A stretch of 64,000 nt of DNA from Nematopogon swammerdamellus. Lineage: Eukaryota; Arthropoda; Insecta; Lepidoptera; Adelidae. Shown here one piece after another: positions 43,376 to 54,780 of this stretch. The notes under the pieces were generated by a model, which saw nothing but the letters and a program-made list of their open reading frames with translations, searched no databases and had not been told where the DNA came from. Positions within the stretch are counted from its first letter, which is position 1. Every line of letters starts with the position of its first letter. The translations under genes were made by a program, and so were the position numbers. The stretch lies in NCBI GenBank assembly GCA_946902875.1, contig OX336345.1, positions 14,601,395 to 14,665,394 on the forward strand. Direction: 5' to 3'.

Positions 43376-44345
43376 ACTGAAAGTTCTATTCCGGGAAAAA
43401 TCCGCTTTCTGATAAAATGCTACTGATTTGCAACAAAATCAATCCTCGGTTTCTCTATAGTGCTCTGCACAAATGCGTCTCATACAATCCCTAAAAATAT
43501 GCTGTTGTATGTTAAAAAACTAAGATCTTGGTCAAAAACCATACGACTACGCATACACGTCAAACTCTGACCATTGCGTTTCCGTAACTTTAAATACATC
43601 TACGAAGCAATACAAGCCCAAGCAAACCCACGCGCGGCGACGCACTTGTGAAACACAAATAAATAGAACGAATCTATTTAGCGACTAGCGCAGTCTGTGC
43701 GTATGTCACTGTAGGCAGCAGTACGTCACTTCCTTTGTATGTGGGCCATGATCCGATTAGAATCGCCCACGACAATATGGACGATGCGACGAACTAGCCA
43801 ACCAACCAGTAGCTAAAGTGACTCCACGACAGTTCTCTCCACTGTGGACTCTACTATCACTGTACATATTTCACTGAGAAACTCTCTCGTAGAACTGGAA
43901 ATGTATGCTCGTTTACTGTGTGTCAGTTTATTCACTGACGTCCAGGTAGGGTTGAATTTTGCTATTGCGAAACCTGATTTAATCGAACTACCTACCTGCA
44001 TACTTCTGCTGTAAGTAGGGCTGGGTACAAGTTTTAGTCTGAAGTGAAAATTGTCTTACTTTCTCCGTAGCTTATCGTGTGATAAAAATATCAAGGGTCA
44101 GATACATGTTTACAAAATAACGATTATTTCGTATTATTTAAATCGTAGACAGAAATTTAAGCTAATGACAAAAAAATAGAACACATTTTTTAGATTAAGT
44201 AAAATATTTTCAAAAAGATTGCGTAAAAGAATATATGGGCTAGGTAGAATAATAATAAGCTATTCGTATAAATTTAACTAAATATCTTATGTGAACGGGT
44301 AAATAATAATTTCATGTTTTTATCTGTCAAGTATTATCATTATCA
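43376..44345. other. intergenic, no gene
   Basis: The minus frame 43813-44001 is unrecognised. Confidence 0.35.
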
Positions 44346-44905
44346 CAATGGATGAACGATAAGTTCCCCTACTCTACCCTGCCTCCACCGCCGAGACGCC
44401 GAGACATCCGAGCGAGTGAGCGAGACCCCCAGCCCCGCATCCCGTCGCCCGCGCGCCGGTTCGCCCCGTTCACTTCGCTCAACCGCTCAACTCACTTCCT
44501 TCCTACGAATTTTTCAGTCACTCCGCGTCGTACCGCGTAGCGCGTCGGTCGTGCGTCGTGCGCTCCTCGCTCGAACCGTTAACGTTCTCATTTCAAACTT
44601 TGTTTTTGTTTTTATAAAGACAAAAACTATTTAATAACAGTGTTGTGTTGTTACTGTGCTTCGCTTCAACTTCCGTGACAGTTGACTGTGTTCACCTGAG
44701 GATGCAAGCGTGCAAATTGTGCCAATGAACATGCGCGAAGTGTAACAAGTGTAATCTACTGCGAACGCTTTTTGTGCGTGGTTGCAAACCTTCTTTGGAC
44801 ATGGATTGATGCGTTTATAAACACGTTTGTGGAGACGCAGAAGATGTGCATGTCCTTGTACGTTGCTTCTTAATTATTCGGATCGGATGGTGATTTACAT
44901 GCGAG
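44346..44905 (+). promoter_or_regulatory. candidate promoter and 5' UTR of an unknown gene
   Basis: A CpG-rich stretch (about 44390-44580) holds the arthropod initiator TCAGT at 44514-44518. A downstream-element-like GGTCGTG lies at 44547-44553, about +32 from the initiator A (canonical start is +28, so the spacing is only approximate). About 390 bp of leader with several upstream ATGs separate it from the coding start at 44906. No TATA box is evident near -30. This layout is typical of a developmentally regulated insect gene. Confidence 0.45.
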
Positions 44906-44978
44906 ATGAACTCTAAAAAGATGGAAGCGTTCCGCGACGACGACTCGGTGGACGAGAAGCTGAGTCTGAGTTTCTTAG
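44906..44978 (+). CDS. candidate first coding exon, protein not recognised
   Basis: ATG at 44906 opens 24 codons beginning MNSKKMEAFRDDDSVDEK, followed by LSLSFL and one base of the next codon. The exon meets the donor TTAG|GTGAGT at 44978/44979, a near-perfect splice site. Codons are coding-like (GCG TTC CGC GAC GAC GAC TCG GTG GAC GAG AAG CTG) and the acidic patch DDDSVDE suggests a soluble N-terminus. Reading through would stop at 45119-45121. A second in-frame ATG is codon 6. I cannot name the family from 24 residues. The next exon lies downstream, possibly beyond the window. Confidence 0.55.
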
Positions 44979-47900
44979 GTGAGTTCGAATATCTCGTGAT
45001 ATGGGGAGAACTGTTTTACCAAGGACCAATAAATATAGTAATATCTTGGTTGCGTCCTTTTATGGATACTACACTACGATACTACGCTAGTTTGCGATTG
45101 CAAACGCTTCTAATGTGTTAATTTCAACCAATTATATTATACTGCAGTTAAATTTCGTAATACCTATTGGTTATTTCAGTATAAATAAACATCAAGATAT
45201 TCTAAAATTTAGTTTCAAAGAAACTGCCCAATTCAGCTGATGGAACTTTCAAATGGCTTGAAAATGATCATAAAAAAGAACACTCATATAAAGCACATGG
45301 CTCCATTGACAAAAGAGTTATTGCAACTACAGGATGCATGTCTAGACTAGAGGTCTCTTGACGGTTCACCTGCGTGAGTCAGTGTACTAGGTACTGCGCA
45401 GGCGCCAGTGTTGCGGCATCGCATGTTTTCGCAGTTGTGACTCAAGCAAGAGAACACTTTCAGCGCCTACACTCCTTTCGTTGCAACGAATACTTTTATC
45501 GCCGGGGACACGGTCAAACTTGCTTGATCAAACTAGGTGCATGTTTGACGAAATTTGATTTTTTTAAGCATGTTTGAACGTGTCCGGCTCTGTTTGTCAG
45601 ACATCGCTCATTTCACCATGTGCAGCTCAACGTGCAAGATGGCAGATGGCGCTACTTTTGCTTGTGCGACACAATTAAGTGATGAAAAATATAGAAGATG
45701 CCGCATCATACATACATTCTAAGAAAATCATTGTAATCTTCTCGCTCTGTCATTAAAGTAAGTTTTCGTGTGTATTTTTATGTCTTTCTTGTACCATTTT
45801 TCGCACCAACGTTCTCTCTTTTTATGGTCAAGTAAGACACAAGGCCAAAGGCAGATCCACAATCGCACTCTCTTTATTTGAATCCATTTCGAAAGCACTC
45901 CAGAGTCCAGACTCCAGACGGAGGAGCCGCAGTGCAAAGTGACTGCGTGTTTGTCAAACTTGAAAAATTGCGCTTCAAACATGCTTGAACCGTTCCATCA
46001 ACACGTAGATGTTTGATCAAACAAGTTTAACACCTATGACTACGCAAGGACAACGATGTGCCTACGCTTCTGAGTTTGAGTTCTTCACATCAAGGTTTCT
46101 AGTAAATCTAAAAAAAAACTACAAACGGAAGATGTTTAATAATATAAAAACCAAAATATATAGTAAGGTTCACAAGCTCTCGAATTTAGATTTACGTGTC
46201 CAAAATCATGGTCACAGCAAAATCATACAAATTTCCAAATGAAATCGACTGGTATTGAGGGTATTGATTTACCACGACAACTTTATTTAATGAAGCACTA
46301 ACTACCTACCCACCATAGTAGATAAATAGTTATATGGGTGGGGTGGTAGTTTCAACGAGTGCTCGTTGGGTGGCATGTATGTATGGATGTAATACTGCCA
46401 TAGTAATAGACATAACTTTTCAGTAAATTGCAAAATACTTAGGTACCTACCTAAAAAGAAAAGGAAGGAAACACTAACTAAACCCACGCAGAAAGTACAT
46501 GAACGTCAATAAATATGAGATTGTAAGCAAAGGAAATGCAAAATTATGAACAGCCAACTGATGAAGAGGAAATGAGCGTAGAACGAGGAATTAATAAAAG
46601 ACGGAAGGAATAAAACGATGGATGTCATTAAAATTAAAAGACCAAAATGCATAATACACTACGAACTGTGGTAGTGATGGTGGTGGAATGTAGCTATTCG
46701 AGGTAGACACATTACATAAAGTTGGCGAACTGTCTGTCTTCCTTCTGTCCATATACCTTGAATTTTCGGAGGAAAGAGAAAGTTTTCTCTATTCTCAAAT
46801 TAGGTTTTTTTGCTCTGTGGCCCATTTTTCTTGGCACGAAAGTTCTTTCAATTTGAAAAAGATAATATGGTTCGTTCCACTTTATTCTTTGTTTCATTTA
46901 CACAACGCAAACACGATAGATTTCCTTTGTGTTGTTATATAGAGTTAGTTTTTACATCGCCTCTTCAATCACATTGCCATAACTCCATAACCCTCTACAC
47001 TGGCATTCGCACGCTTATTAATTTTGTATGTCCGATACAAGTTTGTTTACTCGCCTCCTACCTAGCCAACGCGTTTTATTCGCTGTATAATTGATTACTT
47101 ATCTAAACCAGAGGGTGATCGTAATCGGTAACTCATCTATCGAAATCAGTAAATATGTTCGTTTTAGATTGCGTCACTCGGAACTGGAATTCTTCAATAA
47201 TGTCGTAATGGTCTTCTACTGGAACTGTGTCCTTATTTATAATTTTAAATATAACGCTCGATTTAATTATACCTACATGTACATAATAAATTTTCTTACA
47301 ACATTTAACAGCCAGTACACGAACCGGTTTAACGATCAAAAAGGCAAACCTCTCAGAGTTCAATGAATTCGGTACCATAATTGATTCTAACAATCCAATG
47401 TCAAAGTCAATATCCAGCGTCATCTGTCCGCATAGGACCAATGATCTTTACATTGTACATCTAAGTTTACTTTGTAGGAGTGCGTGAGCGACCCTCTCGT
47501 AATGCCATGACTTAAAATGTAATCTACGATCGTAAAGCGGACATTGCTTTCATAGAAAATTACTAACCGCACGGCACTTCTTCGGTACTAAGACGGCAAT
47601 AAAAATAGTAATGATCACTGCTGCGTACGTCCGACTTCGTGTAAATATCGAGGAAATTCCAATGAAGCCGTACTTATTGGCGTTATAAAAATCCAATGAA
47701 CTCTTACTGAAACTGTCACATTTTTTTCAGGATTAGAGCCCATTAGAAATAGAGAAAGTAGGTATCGAGCTAGTGTTGATTCAATTATAGAATGTGTTTG
47801 CTCAGTAGGTAATGAAAATTTGGAATAAATATTTTAAAGCTTTGTAATGCGATAATCCTAAAAAGCATCTACAGATTAGTTATCTATCAATAAAGATTTA

Positions 47901-50029
47901 TGATAAGAAGATATATGTAAGTATACGTACGATCTACAGTACGATGGAACGGAAACTTGAGCAGTCGGGAATCAATCAGTAATTAAGTAATGCCAATATT
48001 TGCCAGATCTAAGGAAACATCAATGAGTAAACGAGTCAGGCTGCCTTCAATGGCAGGACAAGGAAGGACAACCAGACAAGGAAGGAGTCCAAATCTAAAA
48101 ACTATTTTTATTCCTCTTTATCGGTTATATCGCTTAGTGGTTCGTTCGTTGCCCTACTTTAGAGATAGCACCTGTGCTTTCGAAGAACAATGTTTGAGTT
48201 GACGCAGCAAATTAGTGAGGGCACTTCACAATGTTTCTTGTACACTATTTATTACTTAACACTTGGCGCTGGACGTGACCGAGTGGTTATGTCGTTGTAA
48301 TCAAACAAAGAACCGATAACTCATGTTGGCCTTGCTTTTTTTCTTGCTTAATTACTTCCTAAAATAATGGTTAAATTTAGACGACATTCTCGGAGTTTTT
48401 AAACTTATGATTTCCATGTCATGCCATACATTATCCTTTCAACTTGTTAACCATCCTAAACATAATATGGGCATACCTTTTATGTATGATTATTTGTCTC
48501 CATTTGTATCAGATACTCACATATTTTTGGTTCCTGCTCGTCACTTCAGGTCAAAAGTTCATTCGGCCCTCATACCACATAAATTATGTTTAAAGCGTTT
48601 AGAAACTTTCTCGATTCCCACCAAATTATAAAACTAATCCCATCGTAATCCCCTTGCTTTACTCCATAAAATAGATTTCAATTCCCGATTTCATCGAGTG
48701 CTTGATTGAAACAAAACCGCTCCGAGCCCGTAGGAGGTGCGTTCGATTATGTCCACATGGGGCATCAAACTATAAACGAGCAGGTAGGATAGGACGCGGT
48801 CCGAGATACCTGCTAATGGGTAAAAAAATAGTTTAATGGTTCCCTCCGTGGGAGCATCTGTTGTTCAGTCAGTGTTGGGTTACGCTTTTAGTTGGACGCT
48901 AATTGAAATAGGACTCGAGTCGAGAACTCTGTTTTATAGCCTGTTGGAAATCATCGGAGGCTACACATTAGATGGGAATTATTAGATAAAATATACTGTT
49001 TAATGCTTTGAATTTTGAATTTTAGGTGTTCGCCGTCTACGCCATAAACATAATAAGACATAATCATTTAGATGATTTATGTAGGAGAACTGTTTCGTAA
49101 TTTGATATGAATTATTAACAGAATATTGCTTACTTTATAATTAGAACGCAGACGCAGATTACGCTCCTACCTACTTATTTTTATGCACTATCTGTTTGTT
49201 CTTTCATTCTCTCGAACTACAAAAATCAAACGGAATAAATAAATCAGACCCTTCTAATGGAAGTTGGCAGTAACATTTCATTAACATTCACCTTCTAAAA
49301 TGCCTTATCTTTCTTCCCCTCGCTGTCAAAAAGGAAGGCGCTAACTGTACGTTATCTAACCTAATCCCATTGTTATAAAAACTGAACGTCATATTTTTTT
49401 AAGTACATAATACATAGTAGTCGTCGGCGTGAAGTTGGTTTTCTACGTACTGCTGCTTTTGTGCTCCCGACCTTATTAAACTTTTGTGTGAGAAAACATA
49501 ATATAAGATCTCCCTCACGTAGCATCATTAATTTTATTCGTCTCGCCATTGTGGACCTCAAAATTAGAAGGATGTCTTCAAATTTATTGGTAGGAATGTT
49601 TGTTATTATCTTTTGTAGACGTTTTTCGTCGTTATCGAATCGAAATTATTTCATAAATCATCTTTCGGTTATTCGATCAAATGCATCAACAAATTAATTT
49701 AACAATTGACATTTACTCCTTCACTTACTGGATCGTTGTTTATGAACTGTCAATGAGATGTTTTTACGAGGCTTTAAAGGAGTTCTCGGCTCTGTGCGCG
49801 AAAGCTCGCTCAAAGGCGCATTCGTGCGCTTATTACATAAACCAGGAATGCTCTTAAATAACATAAATTTAAAACTCACGAAATAACTGAACGTTATTTA
49901 ATTCAAGAGATTGATCAGTGACCTGGTTTACGCTTTGTCCAATTTATAGTTCTTTATATTGCGTCGACTCGTTTTCTGAATGAGTTCGTTTTGGGGACAA
50001 AGATTAATTTTGAGCGATTCATTTTGCAG
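44979..50029 (+). other. probable first intron, no gene recognised
   Basis: If the exon at 44906 is real, this is intron. Overlapping open frames at 46810-47441 on both strands lack any domain. A strong acceptor (CACATTTTTTTCAG) lies at 47730. No SINE-A or SINE-B copies occur in this 5 kb, in contrast to the left part of the window. Confidence 0.4.
47731..47761 (+). CDS. possible 31-nt micro-exon, weak
   Basis: The acceptor CACATTTTTTTCAG ends at 47730. The following sequence in the phase left by the 44906 exon reads (G)LEPIRNRES and reaches AG|GTATCG at 47761/47762. Exon definition this short is rare and no homology supports it. Confidence 0.2.
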
Positions 50030-50078
50030 TTGCCTTATTTTAAGTCTCTGGTCGTGCGGGGAAATGTCACGGCTTGAG
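50030..50078 (+). other. 49-bp block with splice-like borders, duplicated at about 53701
   Basis: TTCATTTTGCAG| precedes TTGCCTTATTTTAAGTCTCT...GGGGAAATGTCACGGCTTGAG, followed by |GTAATCG. The related sequence at 53701-53711 plus 54286-54320 has ATTCTACAG before it, and the same order with one indel and several changes. The second lacks the GT donor and is split by a hAT element. Phase 1 entry gives an early stop. Phase 2 stays open in the first copy. Confidence 0.35.
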
Positions 50079-51085
50079 GTAATCGTTTTTACTGTTGGTG
50101 TATTTTAAATCGTGATTTGATACAAGTCATATGTTCACGGTTCCGCACTGGGTGATGGCAGCTTGTCTATGGACATCAATATTTTACAGTCAGCTCTAAA
50201 AATACATATGCTTTGCCACACTCGGCTTGCTCTTAATCTAACTGTTTAATTCTAGTTCAATGAAACTGAGTCCAGGTAATAACCTTACTTTGTGGCAATA
50301 GATGTATTCTTTAGATTTTAGATTAATCATTATAATTTATTTTTTATTATTTTGTGGATATGTTTGATTAAATCTGTTGTGTTAACATAAAAAAAAAATT
50401 TATAATTGTTTCTAACGAGGTTTCTCGTGTGCATAATAACAAAATTGCCAGTTGTTTGCAGTAAATATATCCCTTTATGAAAATTAATAATATTGTTTAA
50501 TAAACGCTCATAAAGTACGCAAATAAGAAGAAACTTTACAAGCTTGATTACACCAATTCAATTACATCTTACAAGGCCACTATGAAAACATGACATAGAC
50601 CAATTAAAGTGAGCAGCTTTCTCAAAGCTCAACAACATCGGTGGTGGAATTACTTCAGCTCATCGACACACTAGCTAGTGCTCGAATCGAGCGCTCCGAG
50701 TAGGTACCGCCCATTTGTCTTTCTACTCCACAAGAATACCTAGCGAGTTTAAATTTACGATCAGGCAGGACAATTAACGCGCAATTACGTTACGGTGCAG
50801 GTACCTCGCGTTTTAAGAGGCAATTAATATCGAATCTCAATTTATTCTCCTTGCTCACTATATCAACATCCAATTATTAAGTTTCATAAAACTATTTACA
50901 GTTAATGGTTAATCCCAGCAGGACAGAGCTCGTCCTGCTTCTAACCATTAGCTTCTAGACATGAGGCTGCGGGAAGCCGAGAGCTAGATACATAGAAACC
51001 CTCAACCACTTCTGATAATGCAACGGTTGGAGAAGCCCTTCTCCGATATTCTCATTTCTTATTACGAGATTAATCAATTATAGAG
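50079..51085. other. noncoding; small hairpin 50903-50950
   Basis: TAATGGTTA (50903-50911) pairs with 50942-50950 and AGCAGGAC (50917-50924) with 50932-50939. Nothing else recognised. Confidence 0.4.
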
Positions 51086-51478
51086 TTTTTTATTTTTTTT
51101 ATTTAATCCGGTATGTGTGGCTGAGTCAGAGGGGCCAAAGCACATGCTCCGACCAGCCAATATCACCTCCAAGAAGGTAGGTGCCATACCGGAGATTTCC
51201 CTGGATTGCTGGTTATACTGGACTAGAGGATAACACCACCGAGGCTGCTATATGGCCATCTTACATCCAGTACGGTGGTACCAATCCAGTCGGCTACAAT
51301 TTGAGCCTAGGGGCAAGGGAAATTTTACACCGGTTCCGAACGGTGAAGCAGCAGGTGTAGGTATGCACATAATTATTTTCGTCAGAAAAAACTCATTGGT
51401 AACACGCCGACTGGATTCGAACCTCGGACCTCTCGCATGAGAAGCCGATGCCCAAACCACTCGGCCACCCGCCGCTTG
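51086..51478 (-). repeat. SINE-B, full length with intact Pol III boxes
   Basis: On the minus strand the A box TGGCCGAGTGG (complement 51457-51467) and B box GGTTCGAATCC (51413-51423) are both consensus at tRNA spacing. The body runs through TTTTTTCTGACGAAAATAAT, GGTTCGGAACG-like complement segments and GGTATGGCACCTACC to CACATACCGGATTAAATAAA with an A-rich tail. It is the best candidate here for a recently active SINE-B. Translation of its head gives the familiar spurious 'GRVVWASASHARGPRFES' peptide. Confidence 0.88.
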
Positions 51479-52667
51479 TAATATTACAAAATGCGGCATG
51501 GTTGGCTACCTCATCTGCTTACCCGTGACCATTGTGGCCAGTGGTGCTTTGCTTTAGTCGTACCACAGAATGGTCGTACTCTGAAACATGATTATCCAGC
51601 TCTTTTTTCCACTTCCCATCTATATCGTACTTGCATGTGTATAGTAGCGTTAATATCGATAAGATTTTAGCCCCGTAAGATGATATGGTCTTGTCTATTC
51701 TAAGAATATACACCTGTTCAAGTTATGTACGGAGATGCCAGCGAAAGCTTGTAGGAACAATACTTGTTGCACAGTGTTGAGCGAACCTCAGTACGAACAA
51801 TCGTGCTTATAGAATGAACACCTGCATGTACAAGAAACATAGAAAGGTCTTTATCATGGTTTATACATATTATGTATAACGACTTTTAACAGTTTCACTT
51901 TATCTACATTAGAAGTCTAAACAACCAGAATACTGGATATACGAGCGTTATTAAGCTCCGCCTCGACTTTTCGTATTATAGTTAGGTCTGCAGCATACAC
52001 TGCCATAAGTCTAGTTATCTGAAAAAAACTTTATCTATTTCAAGAGAACCAAAATTAGCTATAATTTATCCTTCTTTGATGTTTCTTTCAGAAAACCAAT
52101 CAATACTTACCATATGGAGGGTATATGATGAAAATCGTTTAAAAATAAGCATTAACACACATTACGAACATCCACTAAAGTTGTACAAAGGATTCATGAA
52201 GATCAAAGAAGCAAATTTTCCCTAAACATATCCAGTTCACTTACTCGTGTTTATTGGTCCGAATTACTCTTTATGGGAGTGTTTACGCCAACGTACTTGG
52301 ATAATGTGGCCTACCTATAGCGGCCTATTTACGACCCTGAACGCAGGGTCGATACGCAGACGTACCATAATTATTATGGTATTCATACTATTTTTTCATT
52401 CTGTAAAGCTTCTCTTGAGCCCTTACTTTACAATAGAGCGCCTTGATATAAACAGAAAAAAAAACCGTTTAAGAACGCTTGCCTTCGATCGGCGCGCCCG
52501 TTGTTAATAAATTATAGTTAGTAATGAAATAATGTCATTTTTACAGTACCATTATGGTATACATACATAGAGGATGAAAATGTGGTATCAATACCATAAT
52601 TCTCTGGCAATGCTACTCCCGATATAGTCCCTGCTTACAGGGACGTAAAATAGTCTACTTATGACTA
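51479..52667. other. noncoding; small palindromes around ATACCATAAT
   Basis: TACCATAATTATTATGGTA (52362-52381), TACCATTATGGTA (about 52545) and GGTATCAATACC (about 52590) are short palindromes clustered within 250 bp. No gene. Confidence 0.4.
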
Positions 52668-52927
52668 GAGAGCGTTTTAACTGAATCTTCCCTTCGCCGT
52701 TATGTTGGATAACACTGTTAGTGTCACTGTCAGTGCTTAAATTCGTGTTGCCAGATTGTGAAGATTATATTACCTAATAATGTAATCGGTATTTACCGTA
52801 TAATAAATACGGTACATACCGATAATTACGGGTAAATCTGTACACATAGCAACCCTCAACGCTGTTTTGACAGATAGACAGTGGAGCCAACTTAACGGCG
52901 AAGGGAAGATTTAGTTGAAACGCTCTC
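52668..52927. mobile_element. MITE with TA target duplication
   Basis: TA (52666-52667, 52928-52929) flanks GAGAGCGTTTTAACTGAATC...CTTCCCTTCGCCGTTA and its near-exact complement. The arms are about 40 bp. An inner palindrome surrounds GTATTTACCGTATAATAAAT. Length is 260 bp. A Tc1/mariner-type nonautonomous element is likely. Confidence 0.75.
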
Positions 52928-52929
52928 TA

Positions 52930-53700
52930 CTATTATACGCATCAACTATGAGTAATTGTATGGTACGTTACGTTACTCGTTTATTTATTATGTACGATGT
53001 AGCTATACAATAATGAGAAAATAAAGTTATTACAAAATTTGAAAATTGTTTTACTGGAACTGAAAGATGTTTTTACTACAAGTTTACATTATAAATTATT
53101 AAAAATGTTCCACATAGGTAAGTACATTTTGAGCTTAGATTATGTTAATAATTTTGTTTTATCTCAAAAAATAAAAAGGTAGAACAAAGTCCAATTTCGG
53201 ATAAAAAATACACCCTTCTTTTACAATATTTTGAAAACATTTCTATCGTTTATCCTATAGTTACCTCGACTATTAAAACTGCCCGCAGAAGTAAATGAAC
53301 ACTTAGCTAGGCCCAGAACAGCTCTTTGTGAGCAGTAAAACTTTGGACTAACTCTACAAGCAGTATGTTATTAAGTATTTGCACAAAGAGCATGAAGTAT
53401 TTAATTGTTAACATTCCTGTCAACTTGTGAATAGAGCTGTAATGGAAAATAATATTTATGTCCCTTTACTTCGTTAAATATGACAGCTAAACGGTCAGTG
53501 TTCAAACACCCTTAGCTCATTCTCGTGAAGATTAACGGTAAGCAATGCAAATCTTCATCTAGACATAAATGCACGACTTTTGTTGCATGATGTTTTATTG
53601 AAATAAAAAAAATTCACTTTCGCCATTTATAAAAAATTACAATAAAAAATTTCTAATACAAATTAATAATTTGTAAAACAAACGTTCTTAAATTCTACAG
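52930..53700. other. noncoding, AT-rich
   Basis: Nothing recognised apart from the acceptor-like ATTCTACAG at 53692-53700. Confidence 0.4.
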
Positions 53701-53711
53701 TTGCCTCATTT

Positions 53712-54277
53712 CAGAGGTGGTAACCGTGTCGATATTGAGCACGAAATACGACACGCACAAAGCGTGTTGGACTCGAGCGCGGTGGACCGCGCTCTAGGCG
53801 ACCGTGCTACCGGACTTTGTCAGGCTAGCACGAGCACGGGCCGACACGGAAAGGTCCGGTTTGTGTCCGGCGACAGAGGGACGTATTTATGCAAGCAGGT
53901 AGACAAATAAAATTCAATTGACGAAATAAATGAAAACAGGATTATTTTATGCATTCTCTTATCCACACAGTGCACAAATAGAAAATTTCGCTCACGTATT
54001 ATTCATTCTTTATTTATGGTCGTTATGTATGATCCAACACAAATAATTACAGCCTGACAAAAAAGCATAGCATAATTTAGTGGCATAATAACATCCTAGC
54101 GGACCCCGCCGTGCCGAGCCGTGCTAGCAACAAACATGAAACACGGTGCAGGTCCGGAAACACTGCCAGCACGGAGCGGGTCCGGTTTGGTGGGGGAGCA
54201 CGCACCGCGACCGGTAGCTTGACTTTGCGTGTTCGTGCTGAAGGCCGTGTTCTGGGCTAGGTCCGGTACCACCTCTG
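53712..54277. mobile_element. hAT-type nonautonomous DNA transposon with 8-bp target duplication
   Basis: The terminal inverted repeats CAGAGGTGGTA (53712-53722) and TACCACCTCTG (54267-54277) are perfect. CCTCATTT is duplicated at 53704-53711 and 54278-54285. The CAGNG terminus and 8-bp duplication define the hAT superfamily. Repeated subterminal GGTCCGG and GCACGG motifs near both ends fit transposase-binding repeats. At 566 bp, with no transposase frame, it must rely on an autonomous relative. Confidence 0.88.
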
Positions 54278-54429
54278 CCTCATTTTGAGTTACGGTCGTT
54301 TGGGGAAATGTCATAGCTTGATTTACCTACTAGTTTTTAATGTACAAAAAATATTTTATTCAAAGCAAAAGTTATTCAATTCCGTATTTTTAAATTTTAT
54401 TTCAAGGATCAAAGATAAACATAAACAAG

Positions 54430-54780
54430 GTTTAAAGATAAACATAGCAATTGGTTACGAGTTTATCGCTTTTGCCGTGGAGACTCTTGAGGTGTGGAGC
54501 CCGGACGCCAAAGAACTGGTGAAGCAGTTGGGGAAACTGATTATTGAGGCGTTCGGGGACCGCGGTGGTGTCAGAGCGTTCCTCACCCAAAACATAAGCT
54601 TGGCCATTCCGCGGGGAACTCTACTTCGGTCCTTGGGACTGCGGTCACAGTCCCTATGGAAGAGCTTTTTATTTTAATTTAGTTATTAGTTTGCTTATGA
54701 TCTGTTGGTTTTTTTTTTATTTATGTTTTTAACAATATTATTGTAATTATGTTTTAATAAAGAATTGGTCACAACACAAC
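54430..54780 (+). pseudogene. retroelement C-terminal remnant (VETLEVW block) and 3' UTR
   Basis: The plus strand encodes FAVETLEVWSPDAKELVKQL, then GKLIIEAFGDRGGVRAFLTQ and NISLAIPRGTLLRSLGL, to a stop at about 54677. This parallels the 'FAVETLGxW...L...IG..L...TGDxRAxxFLxQRISxAIQRGNAAS' segment of a widespread animal retroelement polyprotein. The RGNAAS part is corrupted here and kept in the fragment at 4735-4825. TTTTAATAAAG at about 54750 is a plausible polyadenylation signal. The open frame begins in unrelated hAT-flanking sequence, so the start is accidental. Confidence 0.55.

Noticed and set aside
43813..44001. 62-codon minus frame as a coding exon close to the promoter
   Set aside because: No similarity recognised and no credible splice sites in phase.
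47133..47441. 102-codon minus frame opposite plus frames 46810-47094 and 47091-47366
   Set aside because: No recognisable motif on either strand and no splice or promoter context. The mutual overlap shows low stop density, not coding.
48270..48340. tRNA-like GACCGAGTGGTTATG motif
   Set aside because: It resembles an A box, but no B box follows within tRNA distance.
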